The notes beneath the pieces were generated by a model. It ran no database searches, had not been told where the DNA came from, and saw only the letters and a list, made by a program, of their open reading frames with translations. The position numbers were made by a program, and so were the translations under genes. A DNA stretch of 64,000 nucleotides, taken from positions 248,001 through 312,000 of the forward strand of contig NZ_QKUF01000003.1 of NCBI RefSeq assembly GCF_003253565.1, in the 5' to 3' direction. Origin of the DNA: Thermosporothrix hazakensis. Its GTDB lineage: Bacteria; Chloroflexota; Ktedonobacteria; Ktedonobacterales; Ktedonobacteraceae. Positions within the stretch are counted from its first letter, which is position 1. Each line of letters starts with the position of its first letter. Positions 8,737 through 16,198 of the stretch are shown piece after piece.

Positions 8737-9528
8737 ATGGCACATATGATAGAGATTCCTCAAAGGAGACGAGGAAGACAGATTGCTGAAGAGCTGCACA
8801 GAAGCACCATTGAACAGGTCATTCTCACGATGAAGAATCGCTTACATGAGCCGCTCTCGCTGGATGAAATGGCTGATATGGCCTGTCTAAGTCCATACTA
8901 TTTTAATCGGCTGTTTCATCGGCATATCGGCGTGCCCCCGATTGAGTTCCTGGCAGCCTGGCGACTGGAGCAGGCAAAACGCCTCTTACTGACAACAGAT
9001 CTTTCTGTGACTGATATCTGCTTTGAGGTTGGTTATGTTGGGCTTGGCTCATTTATTACACGCTTTACGCAGGCAGTTGGCGTCTCACCCGGGAACTTAC
9101 GCAAGATCATGCAGGCCGAAAAATTTGCGCGGCCTGAGATCCCGGACGAAGAGGGGAGGCGTATCACGTTGCCAGGGCTGCATGGCACCATTCTGGCTCC
9201 TGATACTCAGAAGCGTATCACTCACGTCGGCTTATTTACCAAACCGATTCCCCAGGCAAGGCCGGTTCGTTGTACTGTTGCCGATGCCTATGGCTCCTTT
9301 TTGATCGATGATATTCCGCCGGGAACCTATTATGTGCTGGCTGCCTCTTTGCCTGAGACCGCCAATCCCGCGTATTTTGTCTTGCCGGGTGAACAGTTGC
9401 TGGTTGGTATGGCTGGCCCGATTACGGTGAGGCCGGGTGAGCTGGTACAGGGGATTTCATTGTTCCTTCGTGCAACACAGGTAACGGACCCGCCATTGCT
9501 GTTGGCATTGCCCGTTATGCGAGCATAG
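8737..9528 (+). CDS. AraC-family transcriptional regulator with C-terminal TTR-like domain
   Basis: 263 residues. Residues about 20-130 hold two helix-turn-helix units of the AraC/XylS type (LSLDEMADMACLSPYYFNRL and VTDICFEVGYVGLGSFITRF). Unusually, the DNA-binding domain is at the N terminus. The C-terminal part from about residue 140 (LHGTILAPDTQ ... AYGSFLIDDIPPGTYYV) resembles a carboxypeptidase-regulatory/transthyretin-like beta sandwich rather than a cupin sensor. The GTG at 8719 is less likely than the ATG at 8737, which has GGAGGG 10 nt upstream. It probably controls the preceding VOC gene or the divergent HAD gene. Confidence 0.85.
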   Translation: MAHMIEIPQRRRGRQIAEELHRSTIEQVILTMKNRLHEPLSLDEMADMACLSPYYFNRLFHRHIGVPPIEFLAAWRLEQAKRLLLTTDLSVTDICFEVGYVGLGSFITRFTQAVGVSPGNLRKIMQAEKFARPEIPDEEGRRITLPGLHGTILAPDTQKRITHVGLFTKPIPQARPVRCTVADAYGSFLIDDIPPGTYYVLAASLPETANPAYFVLPGEQLLVGMAGPITVRPGELVQGISLFLRATQVTDPPLLLALPVMRA

Positions 9529-9645
9529 AACCGAGGCTTTTCTCTATGACTTTTGGGTGACAGGATCGAATCGCTATGGTCTGGCTGTTTCCCTTTATGA
9601 ACAATCTGGCTATGTGACTGAATATGAAACGCAATGACATGGAAG

Positions 9646-9686
9646 GGTGTGGAAAAAAGAGAAGCTTTTCCGCACCGCTTTTTTTT
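9646..9686 (+). terminator. Rho-independent terminator
   Basis: GGTGTGGAAAA (9646-9656) pairs with TTTTCCGCACC (9666-9676), 11 bp with one G-T, followed by GC and eight T. It closes the VOC-AraC unit. The rest of the 9529-9829 gap holds the presumed gtrA promoter, but no clear -35/-10 pair is visible. Confidence 0.85.
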
Positions 9687-9829
9687 GCTGTGATGGAGTA
9701 GTTGTGGATAGTCCTACCCCGAGAATAAGACATTTAGGTACCGCGTTACCTTGAGCCATAATAGACCGTCTAGCATTCGTGAACAGAACATCCTGTGCAA
9801 CAAAAATTATAGAAAAATTGGAGAAGAGT

Positions 9830-10417
9830 ATGTCATTGAGTCAATTGGAGGAAGTCCCTGTAGCGTCACTTGCTGTAGAGGAAGAAGCCTCAATCGCTGC
9901 TCCTGTTCGTCAACCCAGTTATCAGCCATATAAGTGGCAATTTCTCAATCGTGTTCTTGATATTGTGGATGGTATTACTCGGGGGAAGGCAGGTCTTCTT
10001 CAGCGTCTGACGACATTTCTTTTCATTGGTGGTCTGGGAGCCCTGGTCAATCTTGCTGTCTACTATCTTGTGTTTAATGTAATCGGTTGGCCTGCACAGG
10101 AATTTGTCCGTATGGTTCTGGCCTGGGCGCTGGCAACCGAGATTTCTTTGATGGCGAACTTTATCGCGAACGATCTTGTCACATTCCGTAATCTGCCGGG
10201 CCATGAACGAGCGTGGTGGCAGCGCTGCGTCCGTTTCCATGTAACCTCTCTGAGTGGGAGTGTCCTGACCTTTCTCATCCAGAGTTCACTCAGTACATTT
10301 GCACACATCACACCAATCGTTGCACAGGCGATTGCTCTGGTTATTGTCACATTCTATAATTTCTCTATACACCACATCTTTACCTATCGCGAGGCAAAAT
10401 TAAAGCCAGCCAAATAG
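9830..10417 (+). CDS. GtrA-family polyprenyl-linked sugar flippase
   Basis: 195 residues with about four membrane helices of the GtrA/DPMS family (FLFIGGLGALVNLAVYYLV, MVLAWALATEISLMANF, then two more ending FYNFSIHHIFTY). The N-terminal 60 residues are soluble. GtrA proteins are thought to move undecaprenyl-phosphate-linked glucose across the membrane. An ATG at 9830 with GGAGAAG about 6 nt upstream is preferred over the earlier GTG at 9779. The gene is alone between terminators; a link to the Agl23-like glycosyltransferases at the start of the window is plausible but not shown. Confidence 0.85.
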   Translation: MSLSQLEEVPVASLAVEEEASIAAPVRQPSYQPYKWQFLNRVLDIVDGITRGKAGLLQRLTTFLFIGGLGALVNLAVYYLVFNVIGWPAQEFVRMVLAWALATEISLMANFIANDLVTFRNLPGHERAWWQRCVRFHVTSLSGSVLTFLIQSSLSTFAHITPIVAQAIALVIVTFYNFSIHHIFTYREAKLKPAK

Positions 10418-10660
10418 AACAGCGAAAATGCTTTAAGCCCAATAGAATGCAGAGGTATAAGCCGAAAGAAGCAAAACACCTGATATAGAGGAGATGGAAG
10501 AGGGGCAGTATTTTCAAGAACTGGATAACCCTGATGAAGTCAGGTGGTTGTATCAACCGGATACATCAAGACACCTGGAAAGAGAACGAAAGACGACGGA
10601 ATCACTGCCAGTGGTTTCTGTCGTTCTTTCATTTGAAACAGGTGCGAGCGTCTCTTGTTG
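10418..10660. other. Gene-free, hairpin-rich intergenic stretch
   Basis: No supported gene. Several inverted repeats follow one another: CCTGA-TGAAG-TCAGG (10531-10545), GGTTG-TAT-CAACC (10546-10558), and a long imperfect hairpin 10569-10644 closed by CACCTG / CAGGTG with an inner GAAAG/ACGAC arm and a CACTG-C-CAGTG tip. No T tract follows, so this is not a standard terminator. It may be a structured RNA element or a small palindromic repeat. Confidence 0.4.
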
Positions 10661-10665
10661 GTGAA

Positions 10666-10674
10666 TGGTATAAT
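10666..10674 (+). promoter_or_regulatory. Extended -10 promoter for the tsaE cluster
   Basis: TGGTATAAT matches an extended -10 element (TGn plus TATAAT). No good -35 is seen. Transcription would start near 10681, leaving a leader of about 150 nt before tsaE that includes a 22-codon ORF. Confidence 0.5.
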
Positions 10675-10760
10675 GGTCAGTACCGTCGCGTCTTGTGGAG
10701 GTAGAGCCTGGCCTTTTTTGGCGATCCGTTTATTGTCGATGGTATGCAGCAAGTGGTAAT

Positions 10761-10829
10761 ATGCTTACAGTAACACGCTTTGCAGCAGAAGAAACAGGCA
10801 AGAAAGGAAGCCCAAGAGGCTGTTTGTAA
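10761..10829 (+). CDS. 22-codon leader ORF overlapping the tsaE start
   Basis: ATG at 10761 opens a 22-codon frame (begins MLTVTRFAAEE) whose stop TAA shares its last base with the tsaE start, forming TAATG. The arrangement suggests translational coupling. The ribosome-binding site is poor and there is no recognisable protein, so it may be a leader peptide or a coincidence. Confidence 0.3.
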   Translation: MLTVTRFAAEETGKKGSPRGCL

Positions 10830-11347
10830 TGGTGACCGGACAGTTGCAGAAGGAAACATTGACATACATCAGCAAGAGCGCTGAAGAGACACAGCGATCA
10901 GGTGAGCGGTTGGGGACGTTGTTGCAAGGGGGCGAACTGATCCTGTTTGAGGGAACGTTAGGGACTGGTAAGACGACGTTTACCCAGGGGATTGCCCGGG
11001 GATTAGGGATCACAACCAATATCAGTAGCCCGACCTTTACCTTGCTCAAAGAGTATCCCGGTCAGCCGCGGGAAGCCTCTGGCGGAAAAAAAGGTCCCGC
11101 CCTCTATCACTTTGATCTCTACCGCCTTGACGATCCAGAAGAGATATTTGATCTTGGCTTTGACGACTACTTTTACGGCTCGGGTGTCTGTGTCGTAGAG
11201 TGGGCAGGGAACGCGCAAGGACACTGGCCTACAGAGTGTTTGTATATTCGACTAAGTGTATTAGGTGAAACGGAGCGCGAGCTAGCGTTCACTGCTATCG
11301 GCGAACGTTATCGCGAATTACTTCAACAATTCAAGAAAAGCATTTGA
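10829..11347 (+). CDS. tsaE: tRNA threonylcarbamoyladenosine biosynthesis ATPase TsaE
   Basis: 172 residues. The Walker A motif GTLGTGKTT at about 42-50 and the following FTQGIARGLGI stretch are diagnostic of TsaE (YjeE), as is SSPTFTLLKEY. TsaE hydrolyses ATP to reset the TsaB-TsaD complex that puts t6A at position 37 of ANN-decoding tRNAs. Slightly longer than the usual 150-160 residues because of a loop (PGQPREASGGKKG) before YHFDLYRL. It heads a cluster in which tsaB starts 3 bases after its stop, with rimI and tsaD next. Confidence 0.95.
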   Translation: MVTGQLQKETLTYISKSAEETQRSGERLGTLLQGGELILFEGTLGTGKTTFTQGIARGLGITTNISSPTFTLLKEYPGQPREASGGKKGPALYHFDLYRLDDPEEIFDLGFDDYFYGSGVCVVEWAGNAQGHWPTECLYIRLSVLGETERELAFTAIGERYRELLQQFKKSI

Positions 11348-11350
11348 TCT

Positions 11351-12181
11351 ATGCTATTACTCGCTTTTGATACATCAACACGCCAATCCAGCATTGCTCT
11401 CTGTTCCGACGATACTGTTTTCTATGAGTATACCTGGAACACCGGGGGCAATCACAGCGTAGAGTTGTTAGAGAACATGCAGCGGCTGCTTACCGCATGT
11501 GGCAGATCATTTCAGGAGTTGGATGGCATCGCGGTTGCGACCGGACCGGGCTCCTTTAATGGCGCTCGGGTGGCCGTCGCAACAGCAAAGGCGCTGGCCT
11601 TCTCATTACAGAAGCCATTGATTGGTGTGGGCACGCTTGATCTGCTTGCGTTTCAGCAGCAACAGTGGCGTGGGGTCATTTGTGCTGTCCTGGAAGCAGG
11701 CCGTACCGAGCTCTATAGCGCCTGTTTTCGCGCAGCATGGGTGCAGGATGAACAGGGAAACCTCATTCCGCAGCTTGAGCGGATAAGCGATTATTTCCTT
11801 CTGCCTGTCGACGAACTGGGACAGCGGGTCCAGGAACTCCTTGCAGAGAACGAGGTGCTCGCTCCTGCGTTGTTCTGTGGAGAGATCAAGTCTGCAACGC
11901 GTCAACGCCTGTATGCTCAGTTGCAGGAAAAAGCCGTTTTTCTTCCCGCCCTGCGGACGACGCGGCATGCCTCGGCTCTGGCTGCTCTGGCGTTGCCTCG
12001 ATTGCTGGCGGGAAAGATTGAAGATCCTCTGACGCTCGAACCTTTTTATATGCGGCGTCCGTCTATTACAAAGAGTACCCGCAAACGCCCGTTACTTGGC
12101 GGGTTAGAAGTGGCAGAGAGCGAACAGCAACAGAGAGATACTCAGCAAACAGAAAGGGAAGAGGGTGCGTTACGTCATTGA
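11351..12181 (+). CDS. tsaB: tRNA threonylcarbamoyladenosine biosynthesis protein TsaB
   Basis: 276 residues. ASKHA-fold pseudo-enzyme: LLAFDTSTRQSSIAL at the N terminus, GGNHSVELLENMQRLL, and GIAVATGPGSFNGARV are the standard TsaB blocks. It forms the scaffold dimer with TsaD in t6A synthesis. It is longer than the E. coli protein (231), mainly at the C terminus, which ends in a hydrophilic Gln/Glu-rich tail (about residues 250-276). It overlaps the following rimI frame by 17 bases, consistent with translational coupling. Confidence 0.93.
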   Translation: MLLLAFDTSTRQSSIALCSDDTVFYEYTWNTGGNHSVELLENMQRLLTACGRSFQELDGIAVATGPGSFNGARVAVATAKALAFSLQKPLIGVGTLDLLAFQQQQWRGVICAVLEAGRTELYSACFRAAWVQDEQGNLIPQLERISDYFLLPVDELGQRVQELLAENEVLAPALFCGEIKSATRQRLYAQLQEKAVFLPALRTTRHASALAALALPRLLAGKIEDPLTLEPFYMRRPSITKSTRKRPLLGGLEVAESEQQQRDTQQTEREEGALRH

Positions 12182-12809
12182 TCGCATGACGATGCCGGAT
12201 GTACCTCGTGTCATCGAGATAGAGCGTCTGGCCTATCCGTCAACATGGCCGCCCAGTGCCTACCGTAAGGAATTACAGGACAATCGATGGGCACATTATA
12301 TCGTGCTGCGTGATACGCAGATTCTTACTGAGATGCGTCTTGCCGGGGAACAGCAAGAGCAAGAAAAGCCGCGTAAAAACCGTCTCTTTCCCCTTTCGCT
12401 CCTGACAAGTCGCCCCTCGGTCTCACAGCTCTCACCAGAGCTTGCCTCAATTGTTGGTTTTGCCGGGCTCTGGTTGATGGTTGATGAGGCTCATGTCACC
12501 ACGATTGCCATGCATCCCGATTATCGTCGGCGGGGCCTGGGCGAACTCCTCCTTGTGAGCCTGATCGATATTGCGTATGAGATTGGCGCACGCTGGGTAA
12601 CATTGGAGGTTCGGGTCTCGAATTATCCCGCCCAGAGTCTGTACCGCAAGTATGGTTTCCGCGAGGCCGGGGTTCGGCATCGCTACTACAGCGATAATCA
12701 GGAAGATGCGCTGATTATGTGGACAGATGAAATTCATTCTCCTGAATATAAACAGAAATATACCGCTTTAAGGACTGCGCTGATGCAAAAGCTGGAGGCT
12801 CAGGGCTAA
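12165..12809 (+). CDS. rimI: Ribosomal-protein-alanine N-acetyltransferase RimI-like
   Basis: 214-residue GNAT protein. The N-terminal [22 protein letters not shown] and the acetyl-CoA loop [19 protein letters not shown] are typical of RimI, as are [19 protein letters not shown] and the terminal [13 protein letters not shown]. It would acetylate the N-terminal alanine of ribosomal protein S18. An insertion of about 40 residues (rich in Gln, Glu, Lys, Ser, Pro) lies between the second and third strands, making it much longer than the usual 150. The start is a GTG inside the tsaB end. Location between tsaB and tsaD is the common one. Confidence 0.88.
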   Translation: MRYVIDRMTMPDVPRVIEIERLAYPSTWPPSAYRKELQDNRWAHYIVLRDTQILTEMRLAGEQQEQEKPRKNRLFPLSLLTSRPSVSQLSPELASIVGFAGLWLMVDEAHVTTIAMHPDYRRRGLGELLLVSLIDIAYEIGARWVTLEVRVSNYPAQSLYRKYGFREAGVRHRYYSDNQEDALIMWTDEIHSPEYKQKYTALRTALMQKLEAQG

Positions 12810-12841
12810 AAGAGCGCAGCAGGAAGCCTGATATAAAGACA

Positions 12842-14026
12842 GTGGAAAAGAAGCGTATGCTGGTACTTGGAATTGAAAGCTCTTGTGATGAGACCGGGGC
12901 CGCAATCATTCAGGATGGACGGTATTTACGCTCCAATGTGGTTGCCTCTCAAATTGAGATCCACAACCGCTACGGAGGCGTCGTGCCTGAGGTGGCCTCG
13001 CGTCAGCAACTGGCGTCGATTATTCCTGTCATTGAGACGGCAATGGAGCAGGCCGGGTGTGACTGGAAAGATATTAGCGCAGTTGCCGCGACGTATGGAC
13101 CGGGCCTGGCCGGTTCGCTGCTTGTTGGCCTGACGGTCGGAAAAACCCTCGCGCTGGCTCAAGATCTTCCTTTTCTTGGTGTCAATCACCTCGAAGCGCA
13201 CATTTATGCCAACTGGTTGCGCAAAGGAGAGGAGCCGCAGCCAGTTGCGGATTGGCGCTATCAGCCCGGTGATCCGGTTTTCCCGCTCCTCTGCTTGATT
13301 ATCTCGGGAGCACATAGCGAACTGGTATTGGTGCGTGAGCATGGACATTATGAGCTTCTTGGACAGACTCGTGATGATGCTGCCGGTGAAGCCTTTGACA
13401 AGGTAGCCCGCATCCTCGGCCTGGGATATCCTGGAGGCCCCGCCATTCAGAAGGCGGCGGAACAGGCTGAAGAGGAGATGCGTCGTCAGAACAGACCGAT
13501 TCGTGATGCTCGCAAGGCGTATCGCATGCCGCGGGCCTGGCTTCGGGGCACCTATGATTTCAGCTTTAGCGGCTTAAAAACGGCCATGTTGCATCTTGCG
13601 GAAGGTGTCACTAATACGCCGCCCGAGACGCGACCCAGTGTCACCACAAAGCAGATCAGTCGCTATGCGCGCATGGGAGCGCATGCCGCACAACAGGGGG
13701 CTCCTGACGTGGGACTCCTGGCAGCAGGTTTTCAGGAGGCGGTGGTTGATGTGTTGGCAGTCAAAACGCGCTGGGCCGCTGAAGAGTACCAGGTCAAGCA
13801 GGTTGTGCTGGCTGGAGGTGTTGCTGCGAATACTCGTCTGCGAGAGAGACTCAGCGAAGAGCTTACGCCGCTTCAGCTTCCGCTGAGCTATCCGCCGATC
13901 GAGTTCTGTACAGATAACGCAGCAATGATTGCAAGTGCGGCATATTTTCATCTTTGCCGGGGAGAGCGGCATCAGCTTGATATCGATGTGGTGCCCGGTT
14001 TAAGTCTACCTTTTGTTGAGAAGTGA
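12842..14026 (+). CDS. tsaD: tRNA N6-adenosine threonylcarbamoyltransferase TsaD
   Basis: 394 residues. The catalytic subunit of t6A formation. ASKHA fold with [15 protein letters not shown], the metal-binding [11 protein letters not shown] (His116 and His120), and [13 protein letters not shown] near the C terminus. It is about 50 residues longer than E. coli TsaD, mostly from an insertion around 205-285 ([10 protein letters not shown] ... [11 protein letters not shown]) on both sides of the conserved [10 protein letters not shown]. Two starts are possible: GTG 12842 or ATG 12857 (MLVLGIESS), neither with a strong ribosome-binding site. It follows rimI closely and touches the ROK kinase gene. 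Confidence 0.95.
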   Translation: MEKKRMLVLGIESSCDETGAAIIQDGRYLRSNVVASQIEIHNRYGGVVPEVASRQQLASIIPVIETAMEQAGCDWKDISAVAATYGPGLAGSLLVGLTVGKTLALAQDLPFLGVNHLEAHIYANWLRKGEEPQPVADWRYQPGDPVFPLLCLIISGAHSELVLVREHGHYELLGQTRDDAAGEAFDKVARILGLGYPGGPAIQKAAEQAEEEMRRQNRPIRDARKAYRMPRAWLRGTYDFSFSGLKTAMLHLAEGVTNTPPETRPSVTTKQISRYARMGAHAAQQGAPDVGLLAAGFQEAVVDVLAVKTRWAAEEYQVKQVVLAGGVAANTRLRERLSEELTPLQLPLSYPPIEFCTDNAAMIASAAYFHLCRGERHQLDIDVVPGLSLPFVEK

Positions 14027-14034
14027 GAACAATC

Positions 14035-15036
14035 ATGGCGAAACAGAAAGCATTTGCTCTGGGTATTGACCTGGGAGGGACAAAAACACTGGCGGCAGTC
14101 ATCGATGTGATGACCGGCAATGTGATTGCCTCGGCGCGTAAGCGTACACGTGCTGAACGCGGAGCCGATTTTGTGGTACAGAGGGTGGGGGAACTGGCTG
14201 GTGCGGCTCTGGAAGAGGCAGGTATTGGTAGTTCGCAGAAGCTGGTCGCGATCGGCGTGGGCGCTGCCGGAACTATTGACCGCAAGGCTGGCAAGATCAT
14301 CAACGCACCAAATCTAGGTGTGCGTGATCTGGCGATTGGCAATGTGCTGGCAAAGAAGTTCAATGTCCCCGTTTCGGTTGGCAATGATGTCGAAGTGGCA
14401 GCTCTTGGTGAGTATCTCTATGGCGCGGGTAAAGGCTATGACAACTTTGTGTGCGTCTTTATCGGGACCGGTATTGGCTCGGGCATTGTGCGCGAGGGCA
14501 AAATGTATACTGGAGCTACCGGGACCGCCGGAGAGGTTGGTCATATGGTGGTAGATGCCTTCGGGCGTATCTGTGGTTGTGGGGCTCGGGGCTGCCTGGA
14601 AGCCTATGCCTCGCGAACCGCGATTACCCGGGCTATCATGGCCGAAATTCATCATGGACGCTCTTCTGTGCTGGCTGAAGATGCTCAAAAACAACTCAAG
14701 CAGGGTGATACCATTATCCGTTCTGGTATTCTGGCGGATGCCATTCAGAAGAAGGATGAGCTGACCATTGAGATTGTCAAAGAGGCGGGTGAGTATCTGG
14801 GGATAGCGCTCGGCGGGGTGATGAACTTCTATAACCCGGAGTGTATTGTGCTTGGAGGAGGTGTTATTGAAGCGATCGATCTGCTGTATAACACGGCTGT
14901 GCGACGCGCGTATATCTCCGCTCTACCGGGCCCGGTACGTAAAACGCCGATTCATAAGGCCAAGCTTGGAGATTTCTCCGGCGTGGTTGGTGCGGCCTGT
15001 CTGGCTGCTCAGGCTGCTGGCTATACCATTCCCTGA
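14035..15036 (+). CDS. ROK-family sugar kinase (glucokinase-like)
   Basis: 333 residues. Starts FALGIDLGGTKTLAAVID, the phosphate-1 loop of ROK kinases. The ROK signature follows: FIGTGIGSGIV, GEVGHMVVD, the zinc motif CGCGARGCLEAYAS (three Cys plus an upstream His), and a C-terminal VLGGGVIEA. Most likely phosphorylates glucose or a related hexose with ATP in the cytoplasm. The frame can also start at GTG 14023, overlapping the tsaD stop as GTGA; the ATG at 14035 is preferred because MAKQKAFALGIDLGG matches family N termini. It rides on the t6A cluster without an obvious functional link. Confidence 0.88.
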   Translation: MAKQKAFALGIDLGGTKTLAAVIDVMTGNVIASARKRTRAERGADFVVQRVGELAGAALEEAGIGSSQKLVAIGVGAAGTIDRKAGKIINAPNLGVRDLAIGNVLAKKFNVPVSVGNDVEVAALGEYLYGAGKGYDNFVCVFIGTGIGSGIVREGKMYTGATGTAGEVGHMVVDAFGRICGCGARGCLEAYASRTAITRAIMAEIHHGRSSVLAEDAQKQLKQGDTIIRSGILADAIQKKDELTIEIVKEAGEYLGIALGGVMNFYNPECIVLGGGVIEAIDLLYNTAVRRAYISALPGPVRKTPIHKAKLGDFSGVVGAACLAAQAAGYTIP

Positions 15037-15077
15037 AAGTGTCCGGTATCTGAAAAGAAGAAAGCGGGGCGAGTCCT

Positions 15078-15698
15078 ATGGACGAAGGAACTCCACTCAT
15101 TGAGGTGAGGTCTATAAGTGTCGAAGATGCTTCAGCCCTGTATCAACTGGACTACGATTATGAAACGGATCGAGTCTATACCTTGCGGGTAAAAAACAGG
15201 CTTGAGCACGAGGCTGATGAGAACGGGGTGACTAATGGCATTGCTTTTGCCTTTGAGCTGCAGGAAACGCCGGTTGATCCCCCGATTTATCGCGACTTGA
15301 GCCAGCGCAGTTTTTTATATGGCGATCCGGTGGCGAAGTTGCGCTCTATCGAGGGTGGCTATGTTGCCCTGGCCAATGGAAAAGTCGCGGGTGGCGTGCT
15401 GCTGAACGTCGAAGAGACACGCTCGATTGTTCGCATTGTGGAGCTGATTGTCGGACGGCAATACAGGCGCTATGGCATCGGGTCCCTGTTGCTCCGCTGT
15501 GCCGCTGATTGGGCGCGGAAGCGTGATTGTTGGGCTGTTGTGCTGGAAACTCAGAATACCAATTTTCCAGCGATTCAGTTCTATTTACGGAATGGACTGG
15601 AAATATGGGGGATGCATCAGCACTTTTATCCACCTGGCTCCTGTGCACACGAGATTGCTCTTTTTATGGGAATGCGTATTTCTGCCCCTTCTGAGTAA
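15078..15698 (+). CDS. GNAT-family N-acetyltransferase
   Basis: 206 residues with a C-terminal GNAT domain: VRIVELIVGRQYRRYGIGSLLLRCAADWA holds the acetyl-CoA pyrophosphate loop (RRYGIG) and VVLETQNTNFPAIQFYLRNGLEIWG the fourth strand and Asn. The first 90 residues are acidic and less conserved. Substrate unknown. It follows the ROK gene by 41 bases and ends just before a strong terminator, so it is the last gene of the tsaE cluster. Confidence 0.8.
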   Translation: MDEGTPLIEVRSISVEDASALYQLDYDYETDRVYTLRVKNRLEHEADENGVTNGIAFAFELQETPVDPPIYRDLSQRSFLYGDPVAKLRSIEGGYVALANGKVAGGVLLNVEETRSIVRIVELIVGRQYRRYGIGSLLLRCAADWARKRDCWAVVLETQNTNFPAIQFYLRNGLEIWGMHQHFYPPGSCAHEIALFMGMRISAPSE

Positions 15699-15716
15699 TA
15701 CTGGAAATCAGAGAAA

Positions 15717-15753
15717 GCGATAACCACTGAGTGGTTATCGCCTTTGCTTTTTT
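15717..15753 (+). terminator. Rho-independent terminator of the tsaE cluster
   Basis: GCGATAACCAC / GTGGTTATCGC is a perfect 11-bp stem with a TGA loop (15717-15727, 15731-15741), followed by CTTTGCTTTTTT. Confidence 0.9.
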
Positions 15754-15803
15754 GGGAACAGAATATATGGGTAATGAGTCGTATTTACTGATCGGGAAAT
15801 AGC

Positions 15804-15998
15804 ATGAGTAATCATATTATTGGAGGGGATTCAAGAAAAAGTATTTTTTATAAAAAAAGGAAAAATCAACCAAAGGCTTTGATGGCAAATGTCGGGGGAA
15901 ACGCGTGCTCGGTGGCGCTGAAAGAAGAGAATGAAGATTTTATAGAGGTAATTAGGGTAGCTATCAGAGAAAACTCAGGTGTTTTGCATGCAAAATAG
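15804..15998 (+). CDS. Possible 64-residue hypothetical protein
   Basis: Small ORF in an A-rich stretch between a terminator and the sugar importer. GGGAAA lies about 8 nt before the ATG. The product is Lys/Glu-rich with no recognised motif and no membrane segment. It could equally be non-coding leader. The surrounding 15754-16198 has no other gene. Confidence 0.25.
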   Translation: MSNHIIGGDSRKSIFYKKRKNQPKALMANVGGNACSVALKEENEDFIEVIRVAIRENSGVLHAK

Positions 15999-16080
15999 AT
16001 TTATGTTAATATAAAATCGTGGTTCTCAGAGAGTGTAAAAGCCTGGTGGGTTTCTTCACAGTGTTGGCTTCACACTATAT

Positions 16081-16093
16081 TTAGTCAGACTAA
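16081..16093. promoter_or_regulatory. TTAGTC-A-GACTAA palindrome, candidate operator
   Basis: A 13-bp perfect palindrome (6-bp arms) lies about 105 bases before the sugar-binding lipoprotein gene and just before an attenuator-like hairpin. Position fits a repressor site for a sugar operon; no regulator gene is adjacent. Confidence 0.35.
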
Positions 16094-16130
16094 TTGTGAA
16101 AAATAGAAGAGAGAACTTCTATTGTCTGAC

Positions 16131-16179
16131 ATGGCTTATTGCGGAAGCAATTCTGCAAATGAGCCATTCTTTTTTCTTT
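16131..16179 (+). terminator. Attenuator/terminator hairpin upstream of the sugar importer
   Basis: ATGGCTTATTGC (16131-16142) pairs with GCAAATGAGCCAT (16155-16167), 12 pairs with one bulged A and one G-U, followed by TCTTTTTTCTTT. It ends about 20 bases before the lipoprotein start codon and overlaps the region that would carry the leader, so it can end upstream transcripts or attenuate the operon. Confidence 0.7.
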
Positions 16180-16198
16180 GCACAAAGAGGAGGTTCGC

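Noticed and set aside
10540..10752. 70-codon minus-strand ORF
   Set aside because: TTG start without ribosome-binding site, lying over the palindromic intergenic stretch.
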